Below are positions 18,960 to 30,588 of a stretch of DNA of 64,000 nucleotides, in pieces (the first letter of the stretch is position 1; the number at the start of each line of letters is the position of its first letter). Origin of the DNA: Globisporangium splendens. Its lineage: Eukaryota; Oomycota; Peronosporomycetes; Pythiales; Pythiaceae. Made by a program: the position numbers and the translations under genes. The notes under the pieces are model-generated. The model worked only from the letters and a program-made list of their open reading frames with translations, made no database searches and was not told the DNA's origin. Location: the NCBI GenBank assembly GCA_006386115.1, contig VFIW01000003.1, forward strand, positions 1,178,001-1,242,000, in the 5' to 3' direction.

Positions 18960-20789
18960 ATGAGCGCCAGGGTGCTGCTGCTCGTATTCCTGACGGCGCT
19001 GCTGGCCAGTTACACTGCGGTTACGAGCGCGGCCGCTGACGACGTCTTGGCGCCTGTACGTGTCGGCGACGCCGGCAATAGCACGCAGACCAGCAACAGC
19101 TCTGTCGCCAATGGAACGACCAACGCGGTGGCGACGAACGGCAAGAAGGCGTGCGACCTTGAGGGCGTGCACATCCGCCACCGCGGCGCCAAGTACCTCG
19201 TCGGACGCACGCACAAGAGAGGCAGCATCTACGGCTCCTGCGTAGACGGCCAGCTCACGTGCTACGAGGACAACGGGATCGCCGACGCGCCGCTCTTGGC
19301 GCACAAGGCCGTGGACTGCAGCCCCAAAGTGATCAACGCCCGTCGCCGCAAACTGGGCGTCGCGGTCGAATTGACGGAAGACGTGTGGCCCGACGGTGTC
19401 ATCTGGTACCGCATCAACAGCTCGTTCTCGGCCGAGGAGAATCGGATCATTCGCGAAGGCATCGCACTGTACGACGCCACGGATGTCAACATCACGTTCA
19501 AGGAGTGCGAGCCAGCGACGATCTGCAACAACAAATACGTCAGCTTCGAGCAGAACGAGGACGCGTGCTACAGCTACGTCGGGTACGTCGACGATGGGGA
19601 GCCACAGATCGTGAACCTTGGCGAAAGCTGTTTCGACGGCGCTGGTACGGCCGTGCACGAGATCGGACATGCGTTGGGACTCTACCACGAGCACACGCAC
19701 CCTCAGCGTGAGGTGATTGTGCTCACAGACGGCGATCTCCCCGTTTCTGCAAGTAACTACGCAAAGGAAACCCAGGCCATTTTCAAGCCGTACGACAAAG
19801 GCTCCATCATGCACTACGGCCGAAGCGCAGGACTGTGTCTCCCGAAAGACGAGTACCCGCTCAGCTCTTTCTGCGATGTGGAGATTACAACCAACTGCGT
19901 CATGCCTGTGCGCCAGCACTGCAACACGACGCGGAACCATGAAATCGGTCAACGAGGAGTGCTCAGTGCCGGGGACATCAACACCCTAAAGACGTTGTAC
20001 GGATCCACTGACGGGAAGAACAGCAGTTCCGAGCCAGTGCCTATTCCTGATGCAGGGTCGTGGTCCGATTCCGACTCTGAATCAGGCTCCTCCTCGGGCT
20101 CGTCATCGTCCTCATCATCCAGTGCAACAACAACTCCGCTTCCTGCTACTGCTACGCCAACTCCTCCTACATTTGCTCCTGCAACAGCTTCGCCATCCCC
20201 GTCGCCTTCTCCAACTGAGACTCCGACTGAGACTCCGACCGAGACTCCGACCGAGACTCCGACCGAGATGCCGACTGAGACTCCATCCGCTGCGCCAGAA
20301 CCCTCGACGGCAGTGCCGACAGCCATTCCACCCGACGCATCATCGTCTCAGCCCGGTGAGCCAGTACCATCTTCAACGACATCAACTCCAGCAACAGTTG
20401 CTCCAGGCACTCGTGCTCCTGTCGTCACTGCGAGTCCGGCGCTTACCCAAGCACCATCGGATCCTGTGTACCCGACTCCGTCTGCGTCGAACTACGTCCC
20501 TGGAGGCGTCCATGGCGAAAGCAACTATGATGGAACGGGCTCTGGGCACAATGGTTGGTGGCCACTGGACTTGTTCAACAACATCAAGAAGAAGGTCACG
20601 GACTGGACGGACAATGTTGCGAGGGAATACAACGTTGCTGTCGCAAGGAATCAGGCCAAGAAAGCCGAAAAGGCGAAGCAGAAAGCTGAAAAAGCCAACG
20701 CGAAGAAGACGTCTTCGTACGGAAACAATGTTTGGGGGACGTGGGGATCCTACAACAACGGGTTTTCCTTCCGAGGCGCGGGGAATTGA
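18960..20789 (+). CDS. Secreted astacin-type zinc metalloprotease (M12A)
   Basis: 609 residues from the ATG at 18960, no intron. Signal peptide (MSARVLLLVFLTALLASYTA), then a Cys-containing pro/N-domain (residues about 60-125, KACDLEGVHIRHRGAKYL), then an astacin catalytic domain (about 135-345). The zinc site HEIGHALGLYHEHTHP fits HExxHxxGxxHE, and the Met-turn is SIMHYGR. A long Ser/Thr/Pro linker with TETPTETPTE repeats follows, then a basic Lys/Ala-rich helix (KKAEKAKQKAEKANAKK) and a Gly/Asn/Trp-rich end. Expected role: extracellular endopeptidase, with the linker as an O-glycosylated stalk. The basic tail after a stalk is unusual for astacins and may bind wall polymers; that is inference. 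Confidence 0.92.
   Translation: MSARVLLLVFLTALLASYTAVTSAAADDVLAPVRVGDAGNSTQTSNSSVANGTTNAVATNGKKACDLEGVHIRHRGAKYLVGRTHKRGSIYGSCVDGQLTCYEDNGIADAPLLAHKAVDCSPKVINARRRKLGVAVELTEDVWPDGVIWYRINSSFSAEENRIIREGIALYDATDVNITFKECEPATICNNKYVSFEQNEDACYSYVGYVDDGEPQIVNLGESCFDGAGTAVHEIGHALGLYHEHTHPQREVIVLTDGDLPVSASNYAKETQAIFKPYDKGSIMHYGRSAGLCLPKDEYPLSSFCDVEITTNCVMPVRQHCNTTRNHEIGQRGVLSAGDINTLKTLYGSTDGKNSSSEPVPIPDAGSWSDSDSESGSSSGSSSSSSSSATTTPLPATATPTPPTFAPATASPSPSPSPTETPTETPTETPTETPTEMPTETPSAAPEPSTAVPTAIPPDASSSQPGEPVPSSTTSTPATVAPGTRAPVVTASPALTQAPSDPVYPTPSASNYVPGGVHGESNYDGTGSGHNGWWPLDLFNNIKKKVTDWTDNVAREYNVAVARNQAKKAEKAKQKAEKANAKKTSSYGNNVWGTWGSYNNGFSFRGAGN
20210..20290 (+). repeat. Short tandem repeat coding Thr-Glu-Thr-Pro in the astacin stalk
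   Basis: About five 12-bp units (ACTGAGACTCCG and close variants) encode TETP repeats in the linker. The length is a multiple of three. Confidence 0.75.
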
Positions 20790-21149
20790 CCCCTAGATGG
20801 ATAAAATTATAGTAGAATCACCTGGCGCAGCGCATGGACTCGATAGAAGAAGAGACCCTTTTGCGAAGAGCCAGGTATGTTTTCCTTTTTGGAACGAGCC
20901 TAAGTGGTAATTAAGTGTTGTCTAAGTTGCTTTCGTTTCTGCGTCCACATGCATTAGCTTGGTGGTCATCTGATTGGACCTGGTGGACGCTCACGATTTC
21001 TTCTTTGGCTGCACTTCGGACGTCTGAACGGAATGCAAGAAGATCGCGTCGTTCGGATGGCTACAAATTGAAATGGCAAACACAGCAACACATGAGCACG
21101 AGTGACTCCACACCGTTATACAAATAGCAAAACAAATCAACAAAGCAGC
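20790..21149. other. Intergenic between convergent astacin and BUB3 genes
   Basis: About 360 bases holding the 3' ends of two convergent genes. No further gene or RNA is seen. Confidence 0.5.
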
Positions 21150-22166
21150 TTACTCTTTTTCACCCTCTTCGTAAGTGTACGAGGACGCGATGGCGAGCAC
21201 GGAGCCGTCGTGGTTGAAGTCAAGCGCCGAGATGCTCGTGGGGAACTTGCGCAGGTGCGTGATGCGCTTCTTGTTGTCGCCGTCCCACAGGTTCACGACG
21301 CCGTCACAACCGCCCGTCGCAAACGTGCCGAACGTCGGGTGGAACGAGATGGCGTTGACTGGATAAATAATCACCTGGTCGTCGACCTTCCCGCGGTGGC
21401 ACTTGAACGCGTAGCTGCGCTTCTTGTCGGCATTCGGCGCGTCGTCAAAGTACTCGAGCGCCACGCGGCCCTCGATCGATCCCATGGCGTACCCCTGCAG
21501 GTCTGGGAACACGCGCACGCACCGCGTCTGATACTTGAGCGGCGACTCCTTTTTCTCCAATGGGTGGTTGAAATTTCGCAGATCGTACACGCCCACTTCG
21601 CGCTTGGACGTCGCGACGACGAGCAGGTGGCTCCGCAGATCCATGCCAAAGACCTTCCCATCGTGCTTGGCCTCGTGGATCTTGGCGTTGTTACCGTTGC
21701 GGATGTCCCACACCTTGACCGCGCCATCCCACCCGCCGCTCACCGCCAATCCTGTGTATATAATAAGACATGATCGTAATAGAAAATGCGCAATGGGCTT
21801 GTCAGATGTGTGCATATAGTTTGTTGGCGGGGCTTATAAACACGCACCGTATTCTTTAGAGTACTCGACGTTTCGCACGGCCGCATCGTGCTGCCCGACC
21901 GCCGCGACCTGCTTTGTGTTCAAATCGACCTGCTTGAGCGCGCACTCGAGTCCACCCGCGAACGCTTCGACGTCGCTGCCGCCGTAGCAGCACGCGAGCA
22001 CGGGCTGCTCCATGTCCACCTTGACGCGCAGCCGCACGCCGTCGTAGACGCGCAGTCCCGCGTCCCAGGAGGCCACGAGCAGGTGGCTCTTGTTTCCCTG
22101 CTGGCTGAAGCGCATGCACGAGACGCCGTCGCTCGGCGGCGCCAGGATTTCCATCTCGCTCGCCAT
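21150..22166 (-). CDS. BUB3: Mitotic checkpoint WD40 protein BUB3
   Basis: Two exons: 22166-21848 and 21751-21150, with a 96-nt GT-AG intron, giving 306 residues. WD40 propeller blades are visible (MRFSQQGNKSHLLVASWDAG, AVSGGWDGAVKVWDIR, VNAISFHPTFGTFATGGCDG, ALDFNHDGSVLAIASSYTYE). The last blade and the segment KKRSYAFKCHRGK are characteristic of BUB3 rather than the related RAE1. BUB3 recruits BUB1 and BUBR1 to unattached kinetochores. I chose the ATG at 22166 (MASEMEILAPP); the frame extends further up but only with non-ATG codons. It shares a 246-bp upstream region with the divergent TRPC4AP-like gene. Confidence 0.93.
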
Positions 22167-22412
22167 CTCTACTGCTCGTTTGTTGCCGCTGTTGTGGATG
22201 GCGCCAATTACCTCTGCTACTGCATGTTCGCGTTTAGTACAGACCGTTGTTTCGCTGTATGCGACAAACTCTTCCTTTGCCGAATACTGTGAAACTGCAT
22301 ATTCCCAACTAAGTACGAAATTCGAAGTGATCGTCATTTGGAGCCCTTCTCTCTAGAAAACGCTCAGTCGAGTCATACAAACTTTAATTCGCCGCGTGAA
22401 GAAGCTTCGTGG
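22167..22412. promoter_or_regulatory. Bidirectional promoter region, BUB3 / TRPC4AP-like
   Basis: Only 246 bases separate the two start codons, so both promoters and 5' UTRs lie here. I see no TATA box. Confidence 0.5.
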
Positions 22413-25400
22413 ATGTGGGACTGGATGCTCGTGGACGAAGGAGCGACGGCACGGCGCACGCGGACGCGCGCCAGCGCCACGCGCAGCGGCGTGTTCGACC
22501 GCGTGGCGCGCATGCAGGTGACCGGCTCGACCGTGGGTCCGTGGACAGCGCAGGGTGACGCCCACTGGAAGCGCAGCGGAGCGCGCTCGAAACTGCAGAC
22601 CGTCGCGGATCTGCCCGCGGACTTTGTGGAGACCGTCAACAGCGAAGAGAGCCGCGAGTACGAGCGCCAGGTCACGTTCAACGGCCGGCGGCGCTCGTTC
22701 GCGCTCGTGGTGCGCGAGATCTACGACATCCTGGACAGCATGGGGCAGGACAAGAAGCAGCTGCGCCGCCTCATGCACGAGATCGTGCAGCGCGTGCTCG
22801 ACACCAGCAGCATGCACCCGTCTATGATGGGCGGCGCGTCCTCCGACGCCATGGCGGACGTCGTGGCGAGCGAGCGAGAGAAATTCCTGCGTGTGGGTGG
22901 TGCCGAGTGTCTGCTGCGCGTCATTCACGTGCTGCGCCAGGAAGATCAAGCATCGGTGCCTTCTTCTGTAGCTGCTGGACAGAGTGCGTCGGCGTCGCGC
23001 GCGACTGTGAACGTCGATGGCGAAAGGCGCATCACACAGCAGCACCCGCACACCAACTATCGCAACGATGTGCGGTCTCTATGGGAACACCCCGTGCCGC
23101 TCCATGAAGAACGCATCAAGAACCGCCAGGACGGGGCCGCGCGGAAAGCGATCTTGAACGACGCAATGGTGAGTCAACATGTCGTATGTGTATCTAACCA
23201 GAAGGTGGAATTAACTCGACGCGTGGTGTGGGCTTGTGATGTGATAAAATAGGGTATTTTGCGCGAACTTTGCTACTTTTCGCCGGATCTCGCCCAGCAA
23301 CTCTGCGATAAAGACGGCCTGATCGTGTACCTCTTCCAGCTGATGGGCGAGACCAAGTACTTTGACGGCGCTGCAGGACTCGTGGAAGAAATCCTGGCCG
23401 TTCGGGAGGAATCCTTCGATCTGAGCCGAATCCGTACGTCTCTAGTCCATACCGTTTGATTCTCTGTTCTCTGTTGTTTGTCGCCAATGTGATGTTTGCG
23501 TTTCCGTCTGCCGTGTCGTCTTTCAGCCAAGTTCCACTCGATCATTCAGAGCTTCTCATCTCGTCAGCTGGCGTTTTTCTGCCGCGTGTTGGCGCTCGTT
23601 GTGTTTGAGCCTGAAGACCGTCGGCTGCTGGAGAATTCGAGTATGTGTGCTTTGTGTGATTTTGAATTGCTTAATATTGTGGCACAAAGAACTCGCTCTA
23701 TTTCTCTCATATGGATGGAACTTGTTTCTGTTAGAGATAATCAAGTCGCTTGAGCTGCTGCAGCTCCGCCGCAGTCGCATGATGCGTGGGGACAACATTG
23801 TCGACCGCAACCACGCCGTGATTTTCAACTCTCCACTGGTTCTACAGCGATTGCTGGTCGTGCTGCAAGTCCAGAACTTTTACTTTGCGCTTAACCCCGT
23901 GTACGAACCGTTTTCGTCAGAGCTCGCGACCTCAGCCGAGTTTGCGATGTTGCTCAGTCAAACATCCGACCGCAGCGACTGGGAAACGATCGACCAACTC
24001 GTGAACCATCCGTCGCTCGGAAGTAGCGGCGATCTAACGATTTTGCATCAACACAATGGAACCCGAGGAGAGGAACCGCAAATTGCGTCACCGACCGATG
24101 GCGCAAACCCGCATCGTCAGTATCAGCACCACCCATTCTCGATCGAGACTGCGATCTTGCGAGATCTGATTTTCCGGACCCGTGCGCCTGGACAGCACGC
24201 TATTGAAGACGTCGAGGCGCAAGCGATTATGAAGTCGCTCGTCCTGGCGCCACATCGCGTCGAAGTGCTGTTCGTGCTGTGCACTCTCTTGAACGGGAAG
24301 CGCAAGATCGACTACCAAGATCGTCTCGCCGAAATGGGTCTTGTCAAGACGCTCAACACCATGTTTGACAAATTCGAGTGGGTCGCGTCTGCGAACCCGT
24401 CGCCTTCACAGGCTCCACTGCACGGTCCAGGATGCGATTGCAGCCTGGATGCGTCCTTGAAGATCCAATTTCTACGATTGATCCACAACTTTTGTGATCG
24501 CGATTACACAGACAACACCAGCAAGCTGCTTCTACTCAGCGAACATGAACGACAGCTTCTGAACGATTCCGATGTGAGTCCAATTGACTTGAGCCATTCT
24601 GATAAAGGTCTGCTCTGCAAGATTATCCTCACGCTGATCCAGCAACCTACAGACTCGATTTACCGGTTCTGGCTGGCATCTTGCGTGGAAGCGTTTCTCC
24701 GGCGCGCTGCGCCAAACGAACAGCTTTTCGTGGCGCGAACGCCTTTGTTGCGGTCGCTCGTGAACGAGATATTGAATGGTGGCGGCTACCGATCTCCAGG
24801 CAGTTTCCAGTCGGCTTTTGATTTGTTGGGCGAGATGACCAAGGGAAACTGGCAGACGCTACAGCTGTTCCATCAGATGCTGAGCAATGACCAATTTGCG
24901 GGTTTTATGGGTAACGTATTGGCATGGAACTGTTTTGTGGGAGGCAACTCGTTCATCTTAACAGACACTATATATTGGGTTATTATTTCTGCAGAGGTGG
25001 TGATTCTGAACTTGGTCGACTCGAATGTGTTTATCCGGTCGATGCTATTGTCGCTGGAAAAGTTTGCGAAGTCATCCATGGCAGGGACATTTGGGCTCGC
25101 TGAAAACTACGAGATGGATCGAATGAGTGAGTTCCTGGCAGTCAACATTGTGCGTCTGCTGCGTGACCTGATGACCATCGTGCCCATGGAAGACGTGAAC
25201 CACGAGAACATTTGCTGCTTGAACACGGCGATCGTGATTCTGATCTTCCAGCATCGCCGACAACGGCTTCCAGCGATTCTCGAGGCACTGCGTAGCCACG
25301 AAGAGCTGTCCGGGAAGGAAGGGTACATCTGCAAGAACTTTCGCCGACTACTATGGTTTTGGATTCAGTACTACACCCCACGCGGACGAGATCGTCTTGG

Positions 25401-25566
25401 ACTTGAGCACTCGAGCGACGTGAAATTTGAAGAGTGGCGTCATGTCGTTTCGCTGCTGTGCGCCGATGACGCATCGGAAACTGCGCTTCTGGCGGCCCCG
25501 ACACAGCTTCCTCCATCGCCGTACTCGCGTCTGTATACGCCTTCGCGAGAGCGACGAATGGAATGA
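22413..25566 (+). CDS. TRPC4AP: TRPC4AP/TRUSS-like protein (CUL4-DDB1 substrate receptor family), five exons
   Basis: Exons 22413-23168, 23253-23433, 23527-23640, 23735-24910 and 24995-25566, joined by GT-AG introns of 84-94 nt in consistent phase. The protein is an all-helical ARM-like repeat protein of about 930 residues. Segments that recall TRPC4AP: LRELCYFSPDLAQQLCDKDG, GLVEEILAVREESFDLSRIP, RQLAFFCRVLALVVFE, HRVEVLFVLCTLLNGKRK, CDCSLDASLKIQFLRLIHNF, NICCLNTAIVILIFQHRRQR, ICKNFRRLLWFWIQYY. In animals TRPC4AP binds TRPC4 and TNFR1 and acts as a DDB1-CUL4 receptor; only the ubiquitin role is plausible here. The ATG at 22413 is the first in frame; the open frame before it begins with TTG. 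The fourth intron (24911-24994) is in frame and stop-free, so retention would add 28 residues. Confidence 0.88.
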
Positions 25567-25847
25567 GAAGCTGCGAGTGCACGATGCGAAGCCAGCCCCA
25601 TAGACCCTCGATAGATCCATCCACGTTGGTGCACTTTCGTAGTAAGCGTTGAAATTTTTGCCTGTAAGAACCACGAAAAGGCTTAACATGACAAAGAAAA
25701 CCGATGGTGTCATGCAGAAATCGATGTGGTCATGCCCTCCACGTAGAGGCTCATAGATGAAAAAAACAATGAGGGTTGTGCACAAATTCCCCTCCAGGCG
25801 ACAAAATCTATCTAGCCAGGAGTTGCTCTAAGTGTGAGTGCCAACGT
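25567..25847. other. Intergenic between convergent genes
   Basis: About 280 bases between the stop of the TRPC4AP-like gene and the stop of the zinc-knuckle gene. No gene is seen. Confidence 0.5.
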
Positions 25848-27776
25848 CTACCTCCAGCGGCCGCCACCACCTCTCCTCCGGTCGTTGCCATTGTTGTTGT
25901 TGTTGTACCCATAGTTTCTGTTGTTGTAGCCATTACTTTTGTTGCCGTTGCGATAACTTGGCAAGGCAGCATCCAAACGAGGAGCGCGCGTGTTGGCATA
26001 CGACGATTGGTTGTAATTGCTCGAATACGAGCGCGAGTTTCCACCGGGGACCTGGCGGTAGTAGTTGGTGTCGTCGTCGTCGTCATCATCGTACTTGCCG
26101 CTGTCGTACTGGTCTCTGCCTCGCTTGCGGCCACTTTGGTTCCGGTTGCCTTCCGTAGAAGTACAGTCGCTCGCATAATGCCCTCTCTGACCGCACTTGA
26201 AGCAGCTAAAGTGATTCATTTGGCCGCTCTTCTGTGGGCAATCGGCAGCGAGATGGCCAGTGTTTTGGCACACAAAGCACTTCATTCCCATGCGGAAATT
26301 GCTCACCGCAAAGTGGGGCATTGAAGGTTCCACATACTCACGGCAGTCCTAAAACGCAATTTCGACATGTCAGCGATCGAAGATGCAGTCATGATGGAAC
26401 ACATTCTTTGTACTTACGCTCAGCAAGTGCTTGCCCGTACAGTTCGGGCAGTAAATCTTGCGGTCAGCAGGAGGTGGGATAGGTACACAGTGCAAGTGGC
26501 CGGTTTTGACGCACACCATGCAGCTGACGCCTTCGAGTCCATTGCCCACATTCTCGCAATCCTCGTCATCATGGCCAACACGACCACAGACGTCGCAGTT
26601 GTCGAGCTTCAACCGACGGTTCGAGCAGTCCTACCATCCGAAACAACATGATACAGCAGATGAGCGCTCTACCAAACTAGCACGGTCGCACGATATACCA
26701 CAGACTCAAGACTTACTTTGGACGTGTGACCCAGTTGAAGGCACGAGTGGCATGGGAGATGCGGACACGCCATGGCCATGTGTCCACGCAACCCACAGTA
26801 GTAGCAAGGCTTGAGCACCTAAACAAAGCGAACAGCGCAAAGAGTCAACATCCGATACAGCAAAAACACCAAATGCAATCGCACAGAACCGTACCCTATC
26901 GTTCATGCACAAACTGGACATGTGGCCAAATTGTCCGCAATTGAAACACTTCGTCGCCAGATCCGTGACGAAATAGCGGTTCTCGCGACGCTTGCGATTC
27001 GCATTTTTGCCATTTGCCGCGCTATCATCGGCTCCTGCTCTCTTCCCTTTTTCGCCATTTGCCACTTCGGCACCATCGCTATCCATCTCAGGCTTGTCTG
27101 TTGAAAAGAGTGGCGCGCCAACAGTGAGCTTGCCCGGCTGCTCCTCCTCCTCGCTGTCCTCATCCTCAATCACCCTCTCCACCTCCACATCGCCTGTTTT
27201 GCCTCGGAATCGCGAACTGAAGTCGCTCAAGATGTGGTCGTTCAATGGCTCGATGGGCAGCTCCTCAAACACAGGAATGTTACGTTCCTCTCGTGGCACC
27301 AGGAACCGCGACAGCGCCCACCTCGAGAGCTTCGCTGTGCTGTTCTGCTGCTTTTCCGATGGCGACTCGCTGGTTTTTAGAGTTTCCTCACCATCATCAC
27401 CATCGTTGTCGCTGCCAGTCAGATCGATCGTGCCACCTAGTTGCTCGTCCACCTCCTCCTCGTTGCTGTCGTCCTTGAACTTGACCTCGATCGGCACGCG
27501 CTCGCCCAGATCCTCATCCTCTTCTTCGTCGTCACTCGTGGAGTCAGCGTCCCAGCGAGAGACGCCAGCAGCAGCGACCTTGATCCCCTTCTTGCCCTTC
27601 TTCTTCTGCTTGCTCTTGCTGGCGGTCGGCTGCACTTTGAGCTTCTCGTTCGCCTTGGCGTGTGCGCGCGGGTCCGACGGGTCCATCATGTAGCGCTGCT
27701 CCTCGTAGTCACTGTCGTCAGATGCGTTGCTGTGCGCGGCCAACACGCCCGCGTTCTCGCCCCTGTACCCGAGCAT
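25848..27776 (-). CDS. CCHC zinc-knuckle protein, AIR1/2-ZCCHC7-like (TRAMP complex)
   Basis: Four exons, 27776-26895, 26818-26717, 26630-26418 and 26348-25848, all joining in phase 0 with good GT-AG sites, give 565 residues. The N-terminal 290 residues are acidic and disordered, with a Lys-rich patch and a short ordered segment (SRWALSRFLVPREERNIP). Seven or eight CCHC knuckles follow (CFNCGQFGHMSSLC, CYYCGLRGHMAMAC, CHSCLQLGHTSKDC, CDVCGRVGHDDEDC, CMVCVKTGHLHC, CFVCQNTGHLAADC, CFKCGQRGHYASDC), one of them split by intron 2. An Asn/Gly/Arg-rich RNA-binding tail ends the protein. The knuckle array fits the AIR/ZCCHC7 subunit that hands nuclear RNAs to the TRAMP poly(A) polymerase and exosome. 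It is divergent from LSm3. Confidence 0.87.
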
Positions 27777-28016
27777 GGCCACTGTCCTGGGGCTTTTGCC
27801 TCTTCGCTTGTGACTTAGCCAACCAATTGCGCAGGTGTCGACACTGCTCCAAGCACTGCTCTAGCAGAGGAAGCTCCCTCTACAAGAACTGATCGAACCT
27901 GAAGAAAACGAGGTTTTTTGTTATCGTTTCATGATTCGCACTTAAGCAAAGTGCGCACTCTGTCTACCGCTTTGACCCAAACTTACCGACAAGCCCCCTC
28001 CACCTCAATAAGCAAG
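27777..28016. promoter_or_regulatory. Bidirectional promoter region, zinc-knuckle gene / LSm3
   Basis: 240 bases separate the two ATGs. Both genes act on RNA, which would suit co-expression, but no shared element is identified. Confidence 0.5.
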
Positions 28017-28295
28017 ATGGCGTCGATCGACGAGCCGCTGGACCTGATCAAGCTGAGCGTGGGCGAGAAGATCTACGTCAAGTGTCGCGGCGACCGCGAG
28101 CTGCGCGGCGTACTGCAGGCGTACGACCAGCACCTCAACATGGTGCTCAGCGACGTGGAGGAGACCATCACGGTGCAGGAGCTCGACCAGGAGACATACG
28201 AGGAGATCATCAAGCAATCCAAGCGCACCATCGAGATGCTCTTCTTGCGCGGAGACGTCGTGATCCTCGTGGCGCCGCCGCTGCGAACGGCGTGA
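28017..28295 (+). CDS. LSM3: U6 snRNA-associated Sm-like protein LSm3
   Basis: 92 residues, single exon from the ATG at 28017. Sm1 motif: [26 protein letters not shown] (read across the gap); Sm2 motif: [15 protein letters not shown]. The N-terminal helix [13 protein letters not shown] is typical of LSm3. It is a subunit of the LSm2-8 ring on U6 snRNA and of the cytoplasmic LSm1-7 ring in mRNA decay. Full length for the family. Confidence 0.95.
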   Translation: MASIDEPLDLIKLSVGEKIYVKCRGDRELRGVLQAYDQHLNMVLSDVEETITVQELDQETYEEIIKQSKRTIEMLFLRGDVVILVAPPLRTA

Positions 28296-28495
28296 TCGCG
28301 CGGCGCAGTCCAGGCTTCACTCTCTTCAGTTAGACCCAATTTCCCCCCAGATGGCAGAATCAGAGTTGGCCGTCGCGTTGTGCCTGTGCTCCTGCGTTGG
28401 CTAGTTCCCCGTTAATATTCCCCCTTACAACAAGGTTTGCTCTTCTCGCATGCATTGCTGTTGTGTATGTGGCGTCTTGTGCGTGCATGTAGAGC

Positions 28496-29785
28496 CTAGA
28501 TCGCCCATTGCTGTTTCATCCGCGTCTCAAACTCGGCGATCGTTTCTTGCATTTCTTTCGCCTCGCGCCATTGCTTCTGCAGTCGCTGACACTCTTCTCG
28601 CTTCTGCTTTGCCAACGCTGCTTCAGGCGATGGGTGCACTGGAAACGCCTGTGTTCGCCATTCAGAAACGTTTGGCGCCAGCGAAGATTTCACGGTTTTG
28701 GCTGGCTTGGCAGGGGCTTTGGAAGGTGCTAAAGTGTGGTTGTTTCTCCCGTAGCTTGAAGCCAAGGATGCGTGTAAACCTGGCTTCGATTCGTGGCAAT
28801 TTGTTGCGCGATTGGCCTCGCGACTTCGGCACGTAGTCTTTTTGTCTGCGTTTACTGCTGTGGCTTGCTTCTGAGGTGATTGCTTGTTACTGCTATCCCA
28901 CGCGTGCTTTCTACTAGGATGCTCTGCTTTATCGTACACCCATTTGCGTACTGCCCGTAGTTGTGCTTCTTTTGCAGCAGCGTCGTGAAGGACTTGGAGG
29001 CGGCCGTTGTCGATATCTTCCCGCAATTTGCGTCGAACGTTGATGTCGTACACAAAGTCAACTGTTGATGTCGAGCTTTTCGTTGCTGAGCTTCGTGCGG
29101 AAGTCGCTGCTTCTTTTTTCCTCACGGATGATGGCGCTTCGTGCCTGGATGGGGTGGTGATTCCACTTCGTTTCTGTTGTGTCGAGGTTCCGCTTGAAGT
29201 CGCAGGTGATGCAATCTTGGCGTTGCACGGCGCCGTGGCTCCAGAGGCTCGCTGACTGTACGCAGTGCTCGTAGCTTTCTTCTTCGTCTTTTGCTTGGCT
29301 GCTTTCTGCTCAGATTTCGAGCGTATACTCACGGGTGACACAAATTCGCTCGGAAGATCAATTGAGTCCCCAAAGGCTGTGCGTGACAGCTCCTGGTATT
29401 CTGCAGAGCCAACATCAGGGTGTACCTCGTCTGTTATGAGAGAAAGAAAAACACAAGCAGATTCAGACTCGACTCGGCACTCTAATATTCATCAAAGAGG
29501 TGAACATTCAAAGAATGCTGGGATCAGTCGCTCACATCTATCATTGCCGTTCAAATTCCGAAAGGTCCAGCCCATCGTGTGGTCAAAGTCGTCGAGTTCT
29601 AGAGAGGGAACCTGAGTCAGTCGGTTATATTGGACAATAACTTGTGTCCAAGCCCATGCAGAGGGAGCTTCCAGCGGCGACGCACCTTGAATGCACAGCG
29701 TGCCATGGTTCAGCGCTGTGGATGGGCTCATTGCCACGTTTCGCTTCCTGTCAAAACTCGAGTTTTGTCTTGGCTCTCCTTCCAT
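28496..29785 (-). CDS. Unrecognised basic, disordered protein, two exons
   Basis: Exon 1 is 29785-29536 and exon 2 is 29430-28496, joined in phase 1 by GT-AG to give 394 residues. The first 85 residues look folded (STALNHGTLCIQGASPLEAP, VPSLELDDFDHTMGWTFRNL). Most of the rest is Ser/Thr/Lys/Ala-rich and disordered, with one helical block (VDFVYDINVRRKLREDIDNG, then AVRKWVYDKAEHPSRKHAW) and a C-terminal coiled coil (LAKQKREECQRLQKQWREAK). I recognise no family. The basic helices suggest a microtubule, nucleic-acid or scaffold role, but nothing more can be said. Confidence 0.65.
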
Positions 29786-30588
29786 CCCAAGCACTATTTT
29801 TGATACAAAGTCACTATATAAAGCGACTTGATTCTCGCAGCGTCGGTCTGATCACCATTGTGCACCCGACCAAAACGACTGTCGAGTAAACCCGCCTTCC
29901 AACACATCCGCATAATTGAAAGAAGGTGGTAGGTAGTCGGATGCTGAGCGTGTAAGGGTCGACGGTACCATGATGGTACAATGTACCAATATTTCGGTAT
30001 ATCGGAATGTTAGTAGATGATTTCGATACCTTTAGGAATGATTGTATGTTTATGTATAGGTAAAGATATGACGAGAACCCATCTGTCATCTCAGAAGCGA
30101 TCCTGTCCACAAAAAAGGAAGAAAAATCAGATATGAGAAAATCCAGTAGAAAATCCAGTAAAAAAATCCAGTAAAAAATCAAGCAGCACGCAAGAGAAAG
30201 AAACAGAGTAGGAAGAGCCCCAAGGGGGCCAAGGACTAGCAACGAAGTAGTTGAGTTTTTCTTAAACAGTTTTCTCAATCTCACTTCTCAATTTGTCATC
30301 AACTACACAAGCCTCCTTACAAGTGGTAGCACTTGTTGGTCAAGTCAAGACTCGCCTCGCTTCACTCCAACTCGGTGTTATCCTTTCCGTCTCGGTGACT
30401 GCCTGTTCCGGCCGACGCTCGACAATAACCACTGTCTGTTGACATCACAAGGGACACTCGCTCGAAAGGTTAGCTTTAATGCCATTGTGCTTGCGCTGCC
30501 CTAGAGATTAACGAGAATCACTGTTCCTTAGTCAAGCTTATTGTGTGGTTTGTGTGCTTGCTGATGTTGGACGTGTGCGTCCGAGTAG
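29786..30588. other. Intergenic with short A-rich tandem repeats
   Basis: Contains three or four copies of an 11-13-bp unit (AGAAAATCCAGT and variants) at 30137-30182, and AT-rich sequence with small inverted motifs (GGTACCATGATGGTACAATGTACC) at 29965-29990. No gene is seen apart from the small frame starting at 30589. Confidence 0.5.

Noticed and set aside
18816..19952. 378-codon minus frame over the astacin gene and its promoter
   Set aside because: Same reason: complement of a GC-rich gene, no recognisable domain, and it spans a promoter region.
20210..20290. Direct repeats as a CRISPR array
   Set aside because: 12-bp units without spacers inside a eukaryotic coding region.
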